In this document: positions 5,680-13,165 of the stretch, piece by piece
Layout: each line of letters opens with the position of its first letter
Position numbering within the stretch: the stretch's first letter is position 1
Assembly: GCA_031374125.1 (NCBI GenBank)
Contig: JANMFM010000166.1
Span: forward strand, 1-27,408
Source: JAEYZS01 sp031374125
GTDB taxonomy: Bacteria > Bdellovibrionota > Bdellovibrionia > Bdellovibrionales > JAEYZS01
DNA length: 27,408 bases
Direction of reading: 5' to 3'
The notes under the pieces: model-generated
Databases searched by the model: none
What the model was told of the DNA's origin: nothing
What the model saw: the letters and a program-made list of their open reading frames with translations, nothing else
Translations under genes and position numbers: made by a program

Positions 5680-7839
5680 TCAAGACGCTTTTTTGAAAAT
5701 TGGGACTACTTCTATGAATTTTTCAAAAGTTAAAATTTCATCTTTTTTAATAAATGTATTCAAATTTTGATTGTTAATCATGTATACAGGTTCTGTGGAC
5801 TTTCTTCCTCTAATACCTTGGGAGCCTAAATTTTCTGCAAAGTCTAAAGTGAAATTGCCAGCATTTAAAACAGACTGGCCCACAACAAGAATCCCAGAAT
5901 TTAATTTATTATCTTTTTCGAAATATCTTTTTGAAAACTCTTGAAGTCTAGCTGCCAAGTTAACTGTATCGCCCACAGCAGTGTAGTTAATTTTGATTTC
6001 TGAACCGATATTACCAACGGTAGCAAATCCAGTATTCAAGCCAATACCAATTCCTAGTGTTCCATAGCCTTTGGTTTCAAAGCTTTCGCACATTTCTTTA
6101 GATTGATTCAATACATTCAAAGAACAGGTGACGGCTCTTTGAGCGTGTTCAGAGGGCTTAAAAGGATTCTCTGGAAAGAACACTACAACTCCATCGCCAA
6201 TCAAGTTATCTACGATGCCCCCTTGTTCGGCAACATTCTTGGTAACCATATTGATATAGGTATTTAAAATCTCAATGGTGTTCTCTGGAGGGAGGCTTTC
6301 TGCAAGAGATGTAAAGCCTCTTAAATCCACAAACATTGAGGTAATTTTTGTAGATTTTGGCTCTAGAAACATTCCACCTTTGTTCGATTTTAAATGCGAT
6401 AAACTTTCTAGAACTACAGGCGGAACGTACTTTTGGAAAATCTCTCTCAAAGTTTTTTCATCGTCTAATGTTTTTGCGTTTCTAAAAAATAAAGAAAACA
6501 TGCGAGTAATATTTTCGATCAAATGTTTATCGTCCGCCGTAAGTTTTCTATCATTTTTTAAAGAACCTATAACCAATAGGCCGTATTTAGCTGTTCCATC
6601 CTGAATGGGTGAAACTATCATGGATTCAGCGCTAAGTTTATCTAACAACGCTCTATTATTTTCATTAAATCGTTCTTTTTGTTTATGAATGTCTTCAAAT
6701 AATACAGTTTCGCCATTCTCTAGAATTTTAGAGAAAAAATATTCATCATGCTTCAATGCTGGATACTGAATACTTAGGCCATAGATGTATTTCTCATACT
6801 CCCCAAATCCTCTGGCCTCTGCAGTATAGAGCTGATTATTTTCAGAAGACAGAAGCATTGCCAATGAGCGAGAATACCCAAATCTTTTGTTTAGGTCATC
6901 AAGGCAAAACTGAATCATTTCGCGTGGAGTAGCAAATTTTAATAAGCCCATGGATAAATGTCTTAATAAATTTGATTCTTGGTATCTTTGATCTAATTTT
7001 TTATTAGAATCATGCAACTTTTGACTACGAGTCTTTTCCTCATCGTGGTGGAGTAAATTCAAGTAGAAAATATTAATTATTTTTTTAATAGCATAAATAA
7101 ACCCGCAAACAAGCACAAGGCTAAGGCTGATAAGAGCAGAAATATAAACTACATTTTCAATAAAGAATTTTTTAATAAAATCAGATTGTGAAAAAATTAA
7201 ATATTGAGTTAGTGCAAATAGAGCAAATAGCAAAAAGCTTTTTCCGATCCTTTTATACGCTGTGTATTGAATGCTAATGATTCTTTTTGTTTCATTTACT
7301 TCTGAAACATACACATTAAGCTTATCTAAATTATAAAAATCTTTGCAGGCCTCACATGCGCCAACTGCATTTAGGGTCACGTCGTTGAAGAGCGTTCCTG
7401 CCTCTGGAGTCACAATGCTAATTTCAATTCGTCCAGGTTTAAAGCTTGTAACTTTATATGTGTCGGTGTTATTCACCTTTTTTGCTTCAAGTGGTAAAAG
7501 ATAAAAAAACATACCAGGCGTCATCAGCTTTAACGCCATGAATTCAAAATGATTGATATTGTCTGGACTGAAGGTGGATTGTCCTACTTTTCTTGCTAAC
7601 TCTTCGTCACCAGTAATTTTTTTTGCCCTAATGATGAATTCTTCGGCAAATTGTCGAGAAACCCAGTTGCTAGTATTCTTGAGATAGTCTGAGGGTATAT
7701 TTAGTTCTGTGCAGATTTTCTCAAATGTTGATTCTCCATAGAAACTGGAGATATAACTGTAGTATGCCATCCATATCTTTGTTGAATAGTGAGGTTCTGT
7801 ATATCTTGGATCAATGTGTCTATTTTCTGCCACACTCAC
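5680..7839 (-). CDS. membrane GAF / class III nucleotidyl cyclase
   Basis: A 719-residue sensor cyclase. Layout: a soluble N-terminal sensor-like domain (about 1-190, with a Cys pair in GACEACKDF), two membrane helices (about 200-217 and 228-252), a coiled coil (about 263-295), a GAF domain (about 295-455), and a class III cyclase domain (about 490-690). The cyclase has metal-binding D505 (FVDLRGFTSL) and D549 (LIGDGVVVFF), and transition-state N627 and R631 (VNLAARL). The usual substrate Lys four residues before D549 is Asn545, and the usual Asp seven before N627 is Thr620, as in some adenylyl cyclases. It probably makes a cyclic nucleotide, but base specificity is open. It is divergent from the 7964-10601 operon across 124 bp, suggesting shared control. 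Confidence 0.85.
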   Translation of the reverse strand: MSVAENRHIDPRYTEPHYSTKIWMAYYSYISSFYGESTFEKICTELNIPSDYLKNTSNWVSRQFAEEFIIRAKKITGDEELARKVGQSTFSPDNINHFEFMALKLMTPGMFFYLLPLEAKKVNNTDTYKVTSFKPGRIEISIVTPEAGTLFNDVTLNAVGACEACKDFYNLDKLNVYVSEVNETKRIISIQYTAYKRIGKSFLLFALFALTQYLIFSQSDFIKKFFIENVVYISALISLSLVLVCGFIYAIKKIINIFYLNLLHHDEEKTRSQKLHDSNKKLDQRYQESNLLRHLSMGLLKFATPREMIQFCLDDLNKRFGYSRSLAMLLSSENNQLYTAEARGFGEYEKYIYGLSIQYPALKHDEYFFSKILENGETVLFEDIHKQKERFNENNRALLDKLSAESMIVSPIQDGTAKYGLLVIGSLKNDRKLTADDKHLIENITRMFSLFFRNAKTLDDEKTLREIFQKYVPPVVLESLSHLKSNKGGMFLEPKSTKITSMFVDLRGFTSLAESLPPENTIEILNTYINMVTKNVAEQGGIVDNLIGDGVVVFFPENPFKPSEHAQRAVTCSLNVLNQSKEMCESFETKGYGTLGIGIGLNTGFATVGNIGSEIKINYTAVGDTVNLAARLQEFSKRYFEKDNKLNSGILVVGQSVLNAGNFTLDFAENLGSQGIRGRKSTEPVYMINNQNLNTFIKKDEILTFEKFIEVVPIFKKAS

Positions 7840-7963
7840 TTTTCGGCTTAATAGTTTCTATTACACACGTACTAGAGTCTAGTTTTAGAATACTATTAGT
7901 AATAAAATTTATATAAAACAGATATTTACATATTATTAATAGAAGATTGAGTTGAGGTGAAAC
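7840..7963. promoter_or_regulatory. divergent promoter region, cyclase / diiron operon
   Basis: This 124-bp AT-rich spacer holds two short palindromes: ACTAGA-G-TCTAGT (7871-7883) and TACTA-T-TAGTA (7891-7901), lying on one DNA face about two turns apart. They are candidate operators for both directions. A good Shine-Dalgarno (GAGGTG, 7953-7958) precedes the GTG at 7964. Confidence 0.4.
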
Positions 7964-8626
7964 GTGAATTTGTCACTAGAGTCCAGTAGAGAAGAGTTTA
8001 TTAAATGTTTAAACGAATCGGTAGAAGCATTTTATAACAATAAATTACTTATAAAGCTTAGAGAAAATACATTTACCATAAAAGATTATCATAACTACTT
8101 GCTGAGCATTCTGCATCAGACACTGAATGGTCCGCTGACCTTTGCTTTATCGGGTGCTAATTGCACTTACAGACATGTAGATATACGTCAGTACTTGATG
8201 AAACATGCTGAGGAAGAAATGAACCACTGGAGATGGGTGGTCGACGATTTAAAAAATACAGGTTATCCTGGTGCAGATCCTCTCAATCAATTTCCGCCAT
8301 TGGATTGCCAAGCTTATGTGGCATTTAATTTTTTCGTAGCTCAACGATTTCCACTTGCTAGATTAGGAATTGCCGCAATGTTGGAAAGCATTGGTGCAAA
8401 ATACGGAAAGCAAGTGGCGATGAGTTTGAAAAAAAATATCAATCTTCAAGAAAACCAATTGATGTTTTTATTTGGACACGGAGATACTGATGTAGGTCAC
8501 AGCCAGGAGATTTTGGATGTTTTGGATGCCGGTAATCTAACGCCAACTGATTGGGGCACGCTTCGATATGCAACGCAGGTTTCATTTGAACTCTACAACA
8601 GAATGCTTGAAAGCGCTCTAAAATGA
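7964..8626 (+). CDS. haem-oxygenase-like diiron (HDO) family protein
   Basis: A 220-residue all-helical protein of the iron-containing redox / PqqC-TenA-like fold. The metal-ligand pattern of haem-oxygenase-like diiron oxidases is visible: E85-x2-H88 (HAEEEMNHW), E141 (AAMLESIGAKYG), and H172-x3-D176-x2-H179 (FGHGDTDVGHSQE). Spacings are close to those of UndA-type enzymes. Members oxidise fatty acids, amino acids or amines using iron and oxygen; the substrate here is unknown. GTG start with GAGGTG five bases upstream. First gene of a three-gene operon; its stop overlaps the next ATG by four bases. The domain call is firm; the enzymatic role is inferred from ligands. Confidence 0.78.
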   Translation: MNLSLESSREEFIKCLNESVEAFYNNKLLIKLRENTFTIKDYHNYLLSILHQTLNGPLTFALSGANCTYRHVDIRQYLMKHAEEEMNHWRWVVDDLKNTGYPGADPLNQFPPLDCQAYVAFNFFVAQRFPLARLGIAAMLESIGAKYGKQVAMSLKKNINLQENQLMFLFGHGDTDVGHSQEILDVLDAGNLTPTDWGTLRYATQVSFELYNRMLESALK

Positions 8627-9180
8627 ATTATTACCACGGACTAAAAATTGTGATGGCAGCAGTTACATTTTGCTCTTTTTCTTGGGCGGCCAGTCGTTTT
8701 TTCTTAGTAAAAGATCAAGGTGCAAAAACCGGAAAAAAAATAATCTCAATTTTAGGTCTGCCTAGCATGCTTTTAAATATATATTTTCTTTATTCAACGC
8801 AGGATATTTCATTGAATCAAAGCATAATATCTATTTTTCTGTATATGCTATCACTATTAATATTTTGGAACAGTATCCAGGCTGCAAAAAAAAACCAACT
8901 GAGCTTTGCCTTTTCTGATGAAAAACCAACCGGAGTTGTAGTGCACGGTCCTTATAAGTTTATAAGGCACCCGTTTTATGCTTCATATACCATTGCATGG
9001 ATCGCTGGTTATGTAGGCACAGGCAATTTAGTACTATTGGCAATAGCGATAATTATGTTTGTCTTGTATTTAAAGTCCGCGAAAAACGAAGAGCGTGTCA
9101 TTTTAGCGAGTGATCTTAAGAGAGATTATTCAAATTATAAAAATAAGACGGGAATGTTTTTTCCCAAAATTATAAAATGA
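8623..9180 (+). CDS. ICMT-like integral membrane methyltransferase
   Basis: A 185-residue membrane protein with about five hydrophobic segments. The signature GPYKFIRHPFYASY (about residues 105-118) is the catalytic S-adenosylmethionine-binding motif of isoprenylcysteine carboxyl methyltransferase / PEMT-like enzymes, followed by KNEERVIL, whose Glu belongs to the same active site in this family. Bacterial members methylate lipidic carboxyls, phenols or pyrones at the membrane. It overlaps its neighbours by four bases on both sides (8623-8626 and 9177-9180), so strict translational coupling to the diiron protein and the PilZ-acyltransferase is expected. The natural substrate is unknown; a product of the partner acyltransferase is a reasonable guess. 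Confidence 0.75.
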   Translation: MNYYHGLKIVMAAVTFCSFSWAASRFFLVKDQGAKTGKKIISILGLPSMLLNIYFLYSTQDISLNQSIISIFLYMLSLLIFWNSIQAAKKNQLSFAFSDEKPTGVVVHGPYKFIRHPFYASYTIAWIAGYVGTGNLVLLAIAIIMFVLYLKSAKNEERVILASDLKRDYSNYKNKTGMFFPKIIK

Positions 9181-10601
9181 TAAATAGCTTAAAAAAGAAA
9201 TTTTTGCAAAGCAAAGAAGAAGATAAAAGAACTTTGCACCGTATTCCTAATATGCAGCAAAAATATTTCCGGTGCGTTCTTAAAACGAACAAGCGCGATA
9301 TTGATGGTATAATTATCGATTTAACTTCTAGCGGTTTAGCAATAGAAATTAATGAAGAATTTTTTTTTGAAGAAGGTATTCAGCTGAACGAAATTGATGT
9401 TTTTTATGCTAAAAAACGTATCACAACCTTCCGAGATTTTAAAATTATAAGAAAGGATGTAGCTAAGAAATTCTTAGCTGTGGAAGTCATTCAAGGTGAA
9501 ACTCACAGAGGGCTTAGAACCACTCATCGTTTAAATTTAAATACGAAATTCTTACCGCAGATTACGGGAGCCGATCCTTTAAAACCCCACGAAAAATTAA
9601 TATTTGTCATTCATGAAATTACAAAAGATGGAATGAGAATATCTACCTCGTTTAGAAATAAACATATTATGCAAGGCATGAAGTTCAAAAACTTTGACGT
9701 TCATATTCCCGGTGAAGGAAATTTTTCAATTAACTTTGAAGTGAAATTCATTAAACCTAAAGATGGAAGTTTAACTATTGGTGCACAGATTTTTGATGCT
9801 GGAAATAAATTGAAAGAAGCCTTTTCAAGGTTGGCATTCTTTGCGGCAATCCCTAAGGCCGCAAACGCAGTTGAAGCTATAGAGATTATTAGAAAAGCCA
9901 ATTTCAGTTTAAGAAAAATTGCTGATTCTGTAAGAGTGGATGTAGTTCATACAGAGGAAGAGTTTCTTCAAGCGTTACAGGTGAGGCTTGAGGCTTATAA
10001 AGCTGCTTCAAAAATTTCTAAAGAAACTACAGTTGAGCAAATGCAAGACAAGTATGATGAGCAATCTATAACTTATATTGGAAAGATTAATGATAAAGTC
10101 ATAGCAACTTTTAGGTTTACAGAGTCTGATGGGCCCGGTAAGCCATTTCCTCTGGAGTCTTATTACAATTATGATAAATACATAAAAGTAGATCGCAAAG
10201 ATGTTTATGAAGTATCAAAGCTTGGAATTTTACCAGCTTTTTTGGGCACGGACTTAACCATTGCTATTTTTAGGGCAGTTGCTTTAGATGTGGCAAGATC
10301 TAAGAAATCAATGGCAATTTTATCTACTAATCAGCTTAAAAAAATGTATTTTGAATTAGGTGCTACGCAAATTTCTGATGAAGTTGATCATCCAGTAATT
10401 CCAAATGAAAAATTAAATCTACTATTTTTGAATGTTAATGACTATATCTTCGGAGCCAGGATGAAGGAAAAGACTTGGCACAAGATAGTTAAAGGAAACA
10501 TAGATTTGCTTTTCAGATTTGGATTTTTAGAAAAACGTAGCCTTAAAAAAAACTTTAAAGTACTCAAAGGCCTTTTGAGAAAAAAACAGGATGAAGATTA
10601 A
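9177..10601 (+). CDS. tandem PilZ protein fused to an N-acyltransferase (GNAT/FeeM-like) domain
   Basis: A 474-residue protein. Two PilZ-like domains come first. Domain one has R18-T-L-H-R22 with D48-L-T-S-S-G53; domain two has R114-T-T-H-R118 with E147-I-T-K-D-G152. RxxxR plus [D/N]x[S/T]xxG is the c-di-GMP-binding signature of PilZ, so the first copy looks competent and the second is slightly altered. A helical linker (about 215-250) leads to a GNAT-fold domain (about 255-445): VRLEAYKAA, ITYIGKINDKVIATFRF, EVSKLGILPAFLG and LKKMYFELGA resemble N-acyl-amino-acid synthases and related acyltransferases. The C-terminus is very basic. Likely a c-di-GMP-controlled acyltransferase; the substrate is unknown. 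Third gene of the operon. Confidence 0.7.
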   Translation: MINSLKKKFLQSKEEDKRTLHRIPNMQQKYFRCVLKTNKRDIDGIIIDLTSSGLAIEINEEFFFEEGIQLNEIDVFYAKKRITTFRDFKIIRKDVAKKFLAVEVIQGETHRGLRTTHRLNLNTKFLPQITGADPLKPHEKLIFVIHEITKDGMRISTSFRNKHIMQGMKFKNFDVHIPGEGNFSINFEVKFIKPKDGSLTIGAQIFDAGNKLKEAFSRLAFFAAIPKAANAVEAIEIIRKANFSLRKIADSVRVDVVHTEEEFLQALQVRLEAYKAASKISKETTVEQMQDKYDEQSITYIGKINDKVIATFRFTESDGPGKPFPLESYYNYDKYIKVDRKDVYEVSKLGILPAFLGTDLTIAIFRAVALDVARSKKSMAILSTNQLKKMYFELGATQISDEVDHPVIPNEKLNLLFLNVNDYIFGARMKEKTWHKIVKGNIDLLFRFGFLEKRSLKKNFKVLKGLLRKKQDED

Positions 10602-10713
10602 GCTATAATAGACTTGTATATCTAGTTCATAATTTATTTTTTGGAGATCAGCTACTCTCATCTACTCTATTCTAATGTATAATAATCCAATTTGTTTTGC
10701 TTAGCAGAAGGAG

Positions 10714-11176
10714 GTGACCAATTCAAATCCATCTCCACTTTCAAAAGACGGTGAATCAGGATTTGGAAAAAAGGCAAAACTAACCACAGAAGAAAGTGGG
10801 TCGAAAGGTTCAGGCTCCCGTAATGGATTAAATTCAGTCACAGCATCAGAAGTTACAAAACAACAAAAAGAAAAAGAAGTTTCAAATAATCACAAGCCAA
10901 CGGCTGCTATAGCAGGCACAGTTGCCCGGCTGGTCAGTATGGACTGGAGCAATTGGGATTATTACCGGTTCAATTGATGGAGCGGACGCACTATGGATAG
11001 GTGGTGCAGCTGTATACATAGCTGGTGCGATAATATATAACAATTCTTCCATGAAGTTGCAGAGAGCTATAAATCTTTACAACGGTATTCCTTCTGATTT
11101 GGCTTGGAATAAAAACATTCGTGATCCAAGCAGACATGCTTCTGGCTATGGAATTGGTTGGAAATTCGAGTTTTAG
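10714..11176 (+). pseudogene. frameshifted remnant of a small Gly-rich hydrophobic protein
   Basis: Two overlapping frames look like one gene. Frame one (10714-10977) gives a Ser/Lys-rich N-part ending in AAIAGTVA; frame two continues GWSVWTGAIGIITGSIDGAD and on to KFEF at 11176. The join lies at GTTGCCCGGCTGG (10921-10933): one C fewer in the CCC run restores a single protein of about 153 residues. The start is also suspect, since the only in-frame initiator, GTG 10714, lies within the perfect Shine-Dalgarno AAGGAGGTGA (10708-10717). The C-part has one strongly hydrophobic stretch and the ALWIGGAAVYIAGAIIYN pattern. Family not recognised. A sequencing error or programmed frameshift is possible. 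Confidence 0.5.
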
Positions 11177-11315
11177 TCCAATTTCAAAAAATTCCTTGGC
11201 TATGGTCTAACTCAAAACATCTATATTTATCGGACTGAGTCAGAAAACGTCTAGCAAACATTGCGAAAATTTCAGTTCATATCTAGTATATGGATACACG
11301 CCAAGAGGATGCCCC

Positions 11316-11984
11316 ATGAATCAAGACATAATGAATGATATCAAAATTTATCTGAATGAATTTCCACAGTTTATGAAAAGACTTTTAAAAGATCCATTTG
11401 GTCACATTGATCGTGAAGTTTCAATGGATTGGATCAAGATTATTCTTTTTGGTTTTTTAGTTGAGGCAGGGACGAGTACTCTTTATTCGGTCGCGATTCT
11501 TAATTTATCTGGAATTACATCAAGTCTTATCTTTTCTCCGATCCAAACTTTGATGGTGATCGCTTTTATAAGTTTCCTTGTTTGGTTTATTTTAGATCGT
11601 ATTGGGTTTTCGCAAATCACGTTCTTATCAATATTTAAAGTTATCGTGATAGCTGAAATGCTTATCAGCATCGTTGCCCTTCCAATTATGATCGCTCTGG
11701 CCTACGTTAAATCTGTGGATTTGATTTACATCACGGCGGCTTTACTGATCTTGGCAAAGTCTTATTTAGTTCACCGTGCCTTCAGTAAACAGTTTCAATT
11801 GTCTGACAAAAGAGCTTTGGGCATAGTGGGGGCTTTTACCGTTATACTTTTAGCACCGATCATTTCTGATTTTTTTGATGGCTATTCTATGAGAAGAGAT
11901 GTTCGTGATAAGCAAAAGCTCCATGAGATTCAAATGGAGCAATCCATCGAGGAATTAGAAAAAGAACTCGGCGGCGAAGAGTAA
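11316..11984 (+). CDS. multi-pass membrane protein, Yip1-like
   Basis: A 222-residue protein with a soluble N-terminus containing RLLKDPFGHIDRE, then about five hydrophobic segments (roughly 45-65, 75-93, 105-130, 134-150 and 166-185) and a charged coiled-coil tail (RRDVRDKQKLHEIQMEQSI, then EELEKELGGEE). The N-terminal phrase followed by membrane helices resembles Yip1-type proteins, but this is a loose match. Start ATG with an AAGAGGA-type Shine-Dalgarno 5-9 bases upstream. It stands alone between a gene remnant and a toxin-antitoxin pair. Confidence 0.55.
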   Translation: MNQDIMNDIKIYLNEFPQFMKRLLKDPFGHIDREVSMDWIKIILFGFLVEAGTSTLYSVAILNLSGITSSLIFSPIQTLMVIAFISFLVWFILDRIGFSQITFLSIFKVIVIAEMLISIVALPIMIALAYVKSVDLIYITAALLILAKSYLVHRAFSKQFQLSDKRALGIVGAFTVILLAPIISDFFDGYSMRRDVRDKQKLHEIQMEQSIEELEKELGGEE

Positions 11985-12031
11985 TTCAATCCGTATATCG
12001 AATAATTATCCGAATTTACTCAAATTCTGCG

Positions 12032-12059
12032 CTTTAAATGCATTAATACGCATTTAAAG
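12032..12059. repeat. 10-bp perfect inverted repeat
   Basis: CTTTAAATGC (12032-12041) and GCATTTAAAG (12050-12059) pair perfectly around the 8-base loop ATTAATAC, 48 bp after the membrane-protein stop. No U-run follows, so it is a weak terminator candidate. An operator is equally possible. Confidence 0.4.
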
Positions 12060-12104
12060 GTAGTCCTATCCCTGCATTAATTTCCATTATAAAAATTTTT
12101 GAAT

Positions 12105-12130
12105 AAATACTACCTTGTGTGGTAGTATTT
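12105..12130. promoter_or_regulatory. operator palindrome of the DUF4160/DUF2442 pair
   Basis: AAATACTACC and GGTAGTATTT form a perfect 10-bp inverted repeat with the loop TTGTGT. It lies directly before AAGGAG (12131-12136) and the TTG start. TATAAA at 12088-12093 is a possible -10 element, placing the palindrome at the transcript start. HTH antitoxins repress their own operons from such sites, so the downstream HTH protein is the likely ligand. Confidence 0.55.
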
Positions 12131-12145
12131 AAGGAGTTTGAGTGA

Positions 12146-12340
12146 TTGGGCAAAATTAAGCGCGGCGGGTATATTTTTAGAATATGGAAGGGAGATCACC
12201 CACCTAGACATTGTCATGTCTATAGAGATGGGAAACTCATCATGAAATACAATTTAGAAAAGATGTCTCCAATGGAGGACATAAGAGACTCAAGAATTGA
12301 GTGGTTGATTAGACTTTTAGTTAAAGAAGGGAAATTATGA
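12146..12340 (+). CDS. DUF4160 domain protein (toxin-antitoxin-like module, first gene)
   Basis: A 64-residue protein matching the DUF4160 family almost end to end. The core GYIFRIWKGDHPPRHCHVYR has the family phrase F-x-I-W/F-x2-DH-x-P-x-H-x-HV, with the usual His at the third conserved place present (HCHV), followed by GKLIMKYNLE. TTG start at 12146, with AAGGAG nine bases upstream; the nearby GTG at 12142 is in the wrong frame. Its stop overlaps the next ATG by four bases. DUF4160 genes are typically paired with DUF2442 genes, and the pair is annotated as a putative type II toxin-antitoxin system; the biochemical activity is not established. Confidence 0.75.
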   Translation: MGKIKRGGYIFRIWKGDHPPRHCHVYRDGKLIMKYNLEKMSPMEDIRDSRIEWLIRLLVKEGKL

Positions 12341-12837
12341 AACTTATTGGGCCGACAATTAAAAAATTTGAAGTCAATTATCGTAAGAAGTGTTTTACGG
12401 TATTTTTGAGTGATAAAAAAACATATTCATTGCCATTCGCATCTATTCCCATAGACATAAGGCCCACTCATGAAAATAAAATAATTAAAACATACGTTGA
12501 TCCCGAGCTGGCCAATCAATGTTTAACTTATTTTTTAAGTTCACACCCAAATAAAGAGCAACCTATTCACATAGACAATTTTCTTTACTACAATAGAGAT
12601 CCAAGTTTTATGAGAGACTTGCTTTTGTACAATCTTTCAGCCCAAGCTCAAGAGCTTTTTAAAAAATCCAATTTAAGTAAAAATGAAATTATAAGACGTC
12701 TGGATACATCGCCGAGTCAGCTCTATAGATTATTAGATCAGACTAATTATAAAAAATCCGTTGATGAGATGTTAAGATTGGTATCCGTGTTAGGATATAC
12801 AGTCGAATTCAAAATTAAAAAAGCAAAAGCCTCTTAA
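12337..12837 (+). CDS. DUF2442-like protein with C-terminal HTH (putative antitoxin/regulator)
   Basis: A 166-residue protein. The N-terminal ~60 residues (VNYRKKCFTVFLSDKKTYSL) have the short beta-rich pattern of DUF2442. The middle (about 65-105) is a linker rich in Asn and aromatic residues. The C-terminal ~55 residues carry an XRE-type HTH: KSNLSKNEIIRRLDTSPSQL followed by YRLLDQTNYKKSVDEMLRLV, close to the C-terminal HTH of HigA/MqsA-like antitoxins. It overlaps the DUF4160 gene by four bases. The HTH probably binds the 12105-12130 palindrome. The fusion of DUF2442 and HTH in one protein supports an antitoxin role. Confidence 0.7.
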   Translation: MKLIGPTIKKFEVNYRKKCFTVFLSDKKTYSLPFASIPIDIRPTHENKIIKTYVDPELANQCLTYFLSSHPNKEQPIHIDNFLYYNRDPSFMRDLLLYNLSAQAQELFKKSNLSKNEIIRRLDTSPSQLYRLLDQTNYKKSVDEMLRLVSVLGYTVEFKIKKAKAS

Positions 12838-12843
12838 AATAAA

Positions 12844-12890
12844 AAAGCCATCACTCTATTTTTCTAAAGGGATGGCTTTCTTTATCAATA
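12844..12890. terminator. bidirectional terminator between HTH gene and rplX-like gene
   Basis: AAAGCCATC (12844-12852) pairs with GATGGCTTT (12871-12879), a 9-bp stem with an 18-base loop. On the minus strand the stem is followed by TTTTTTATTTT, a good U-tract ending the L28-L24 operon; on the plus strand it is followed by CTTTATC, which can end the DUF2442/HTH gene. Confidence 0.75.
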
Positions 12891-12904
12891 TTGAATGAAC
12901 AATA

Positions 12905-13165
12905 TTATGCGTTTTTAGAAGCTTTCTTTTTAGCTTTTTTCTTAGTTACTTTTTCAGATGCTGCAACTAATTTTACGTTTGAATAATCAAAGAATCCTTC
13001 TTTCTTAAGAAGTCCTTCTTTTTTATCAAAGTGAGTTTGAACTTTAACGCCTTGAACTTTAATTTTTAATGGAGCAGTTTTGATTTCTAAAACTTTTCCG
13101 CTCTTACCTTTATCAGAACCAGCAATAACTTGTACCGTAGCTCCTTTTTTAATCTTAAGCTTCAC
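12905..13165 (-). CDS. rplX: 50S ribosomal protein L24 (stand-alone copy)
   Basis: An 86-residue protein with the L24 KOW motif: KIKKGATVQVIAGSDKGKSG then KVLEI (residues 3-27). L24 starts assembly of the large subunit by binding 23S rRNA. It is shorter than the usual ~100 residues and ends in a Lys-rich tail (KKKAKKKASKNA). The normal home of rplX is the S10/spc cluster; here it follows L28 with an 11-bp overlap, so this is either a relocated or a second copy. No cysteine is present. Confidence 0.8.
   Translation of the reverse strand: MKLKIKKGATVQVIAGSDKGKSGKVLEIKTAPLKIKVQGVKVQTHFDKKEGLLKKEGFFDYSNVKLVAASEKVTKKKAKKKASKNA

Noticed and set aside
6275..6604. 109-codon plus-strand frame inside the cyclase gene
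   Set aside because: Antisense shadow of a gene with intact catalytic motifs; no own start signals.
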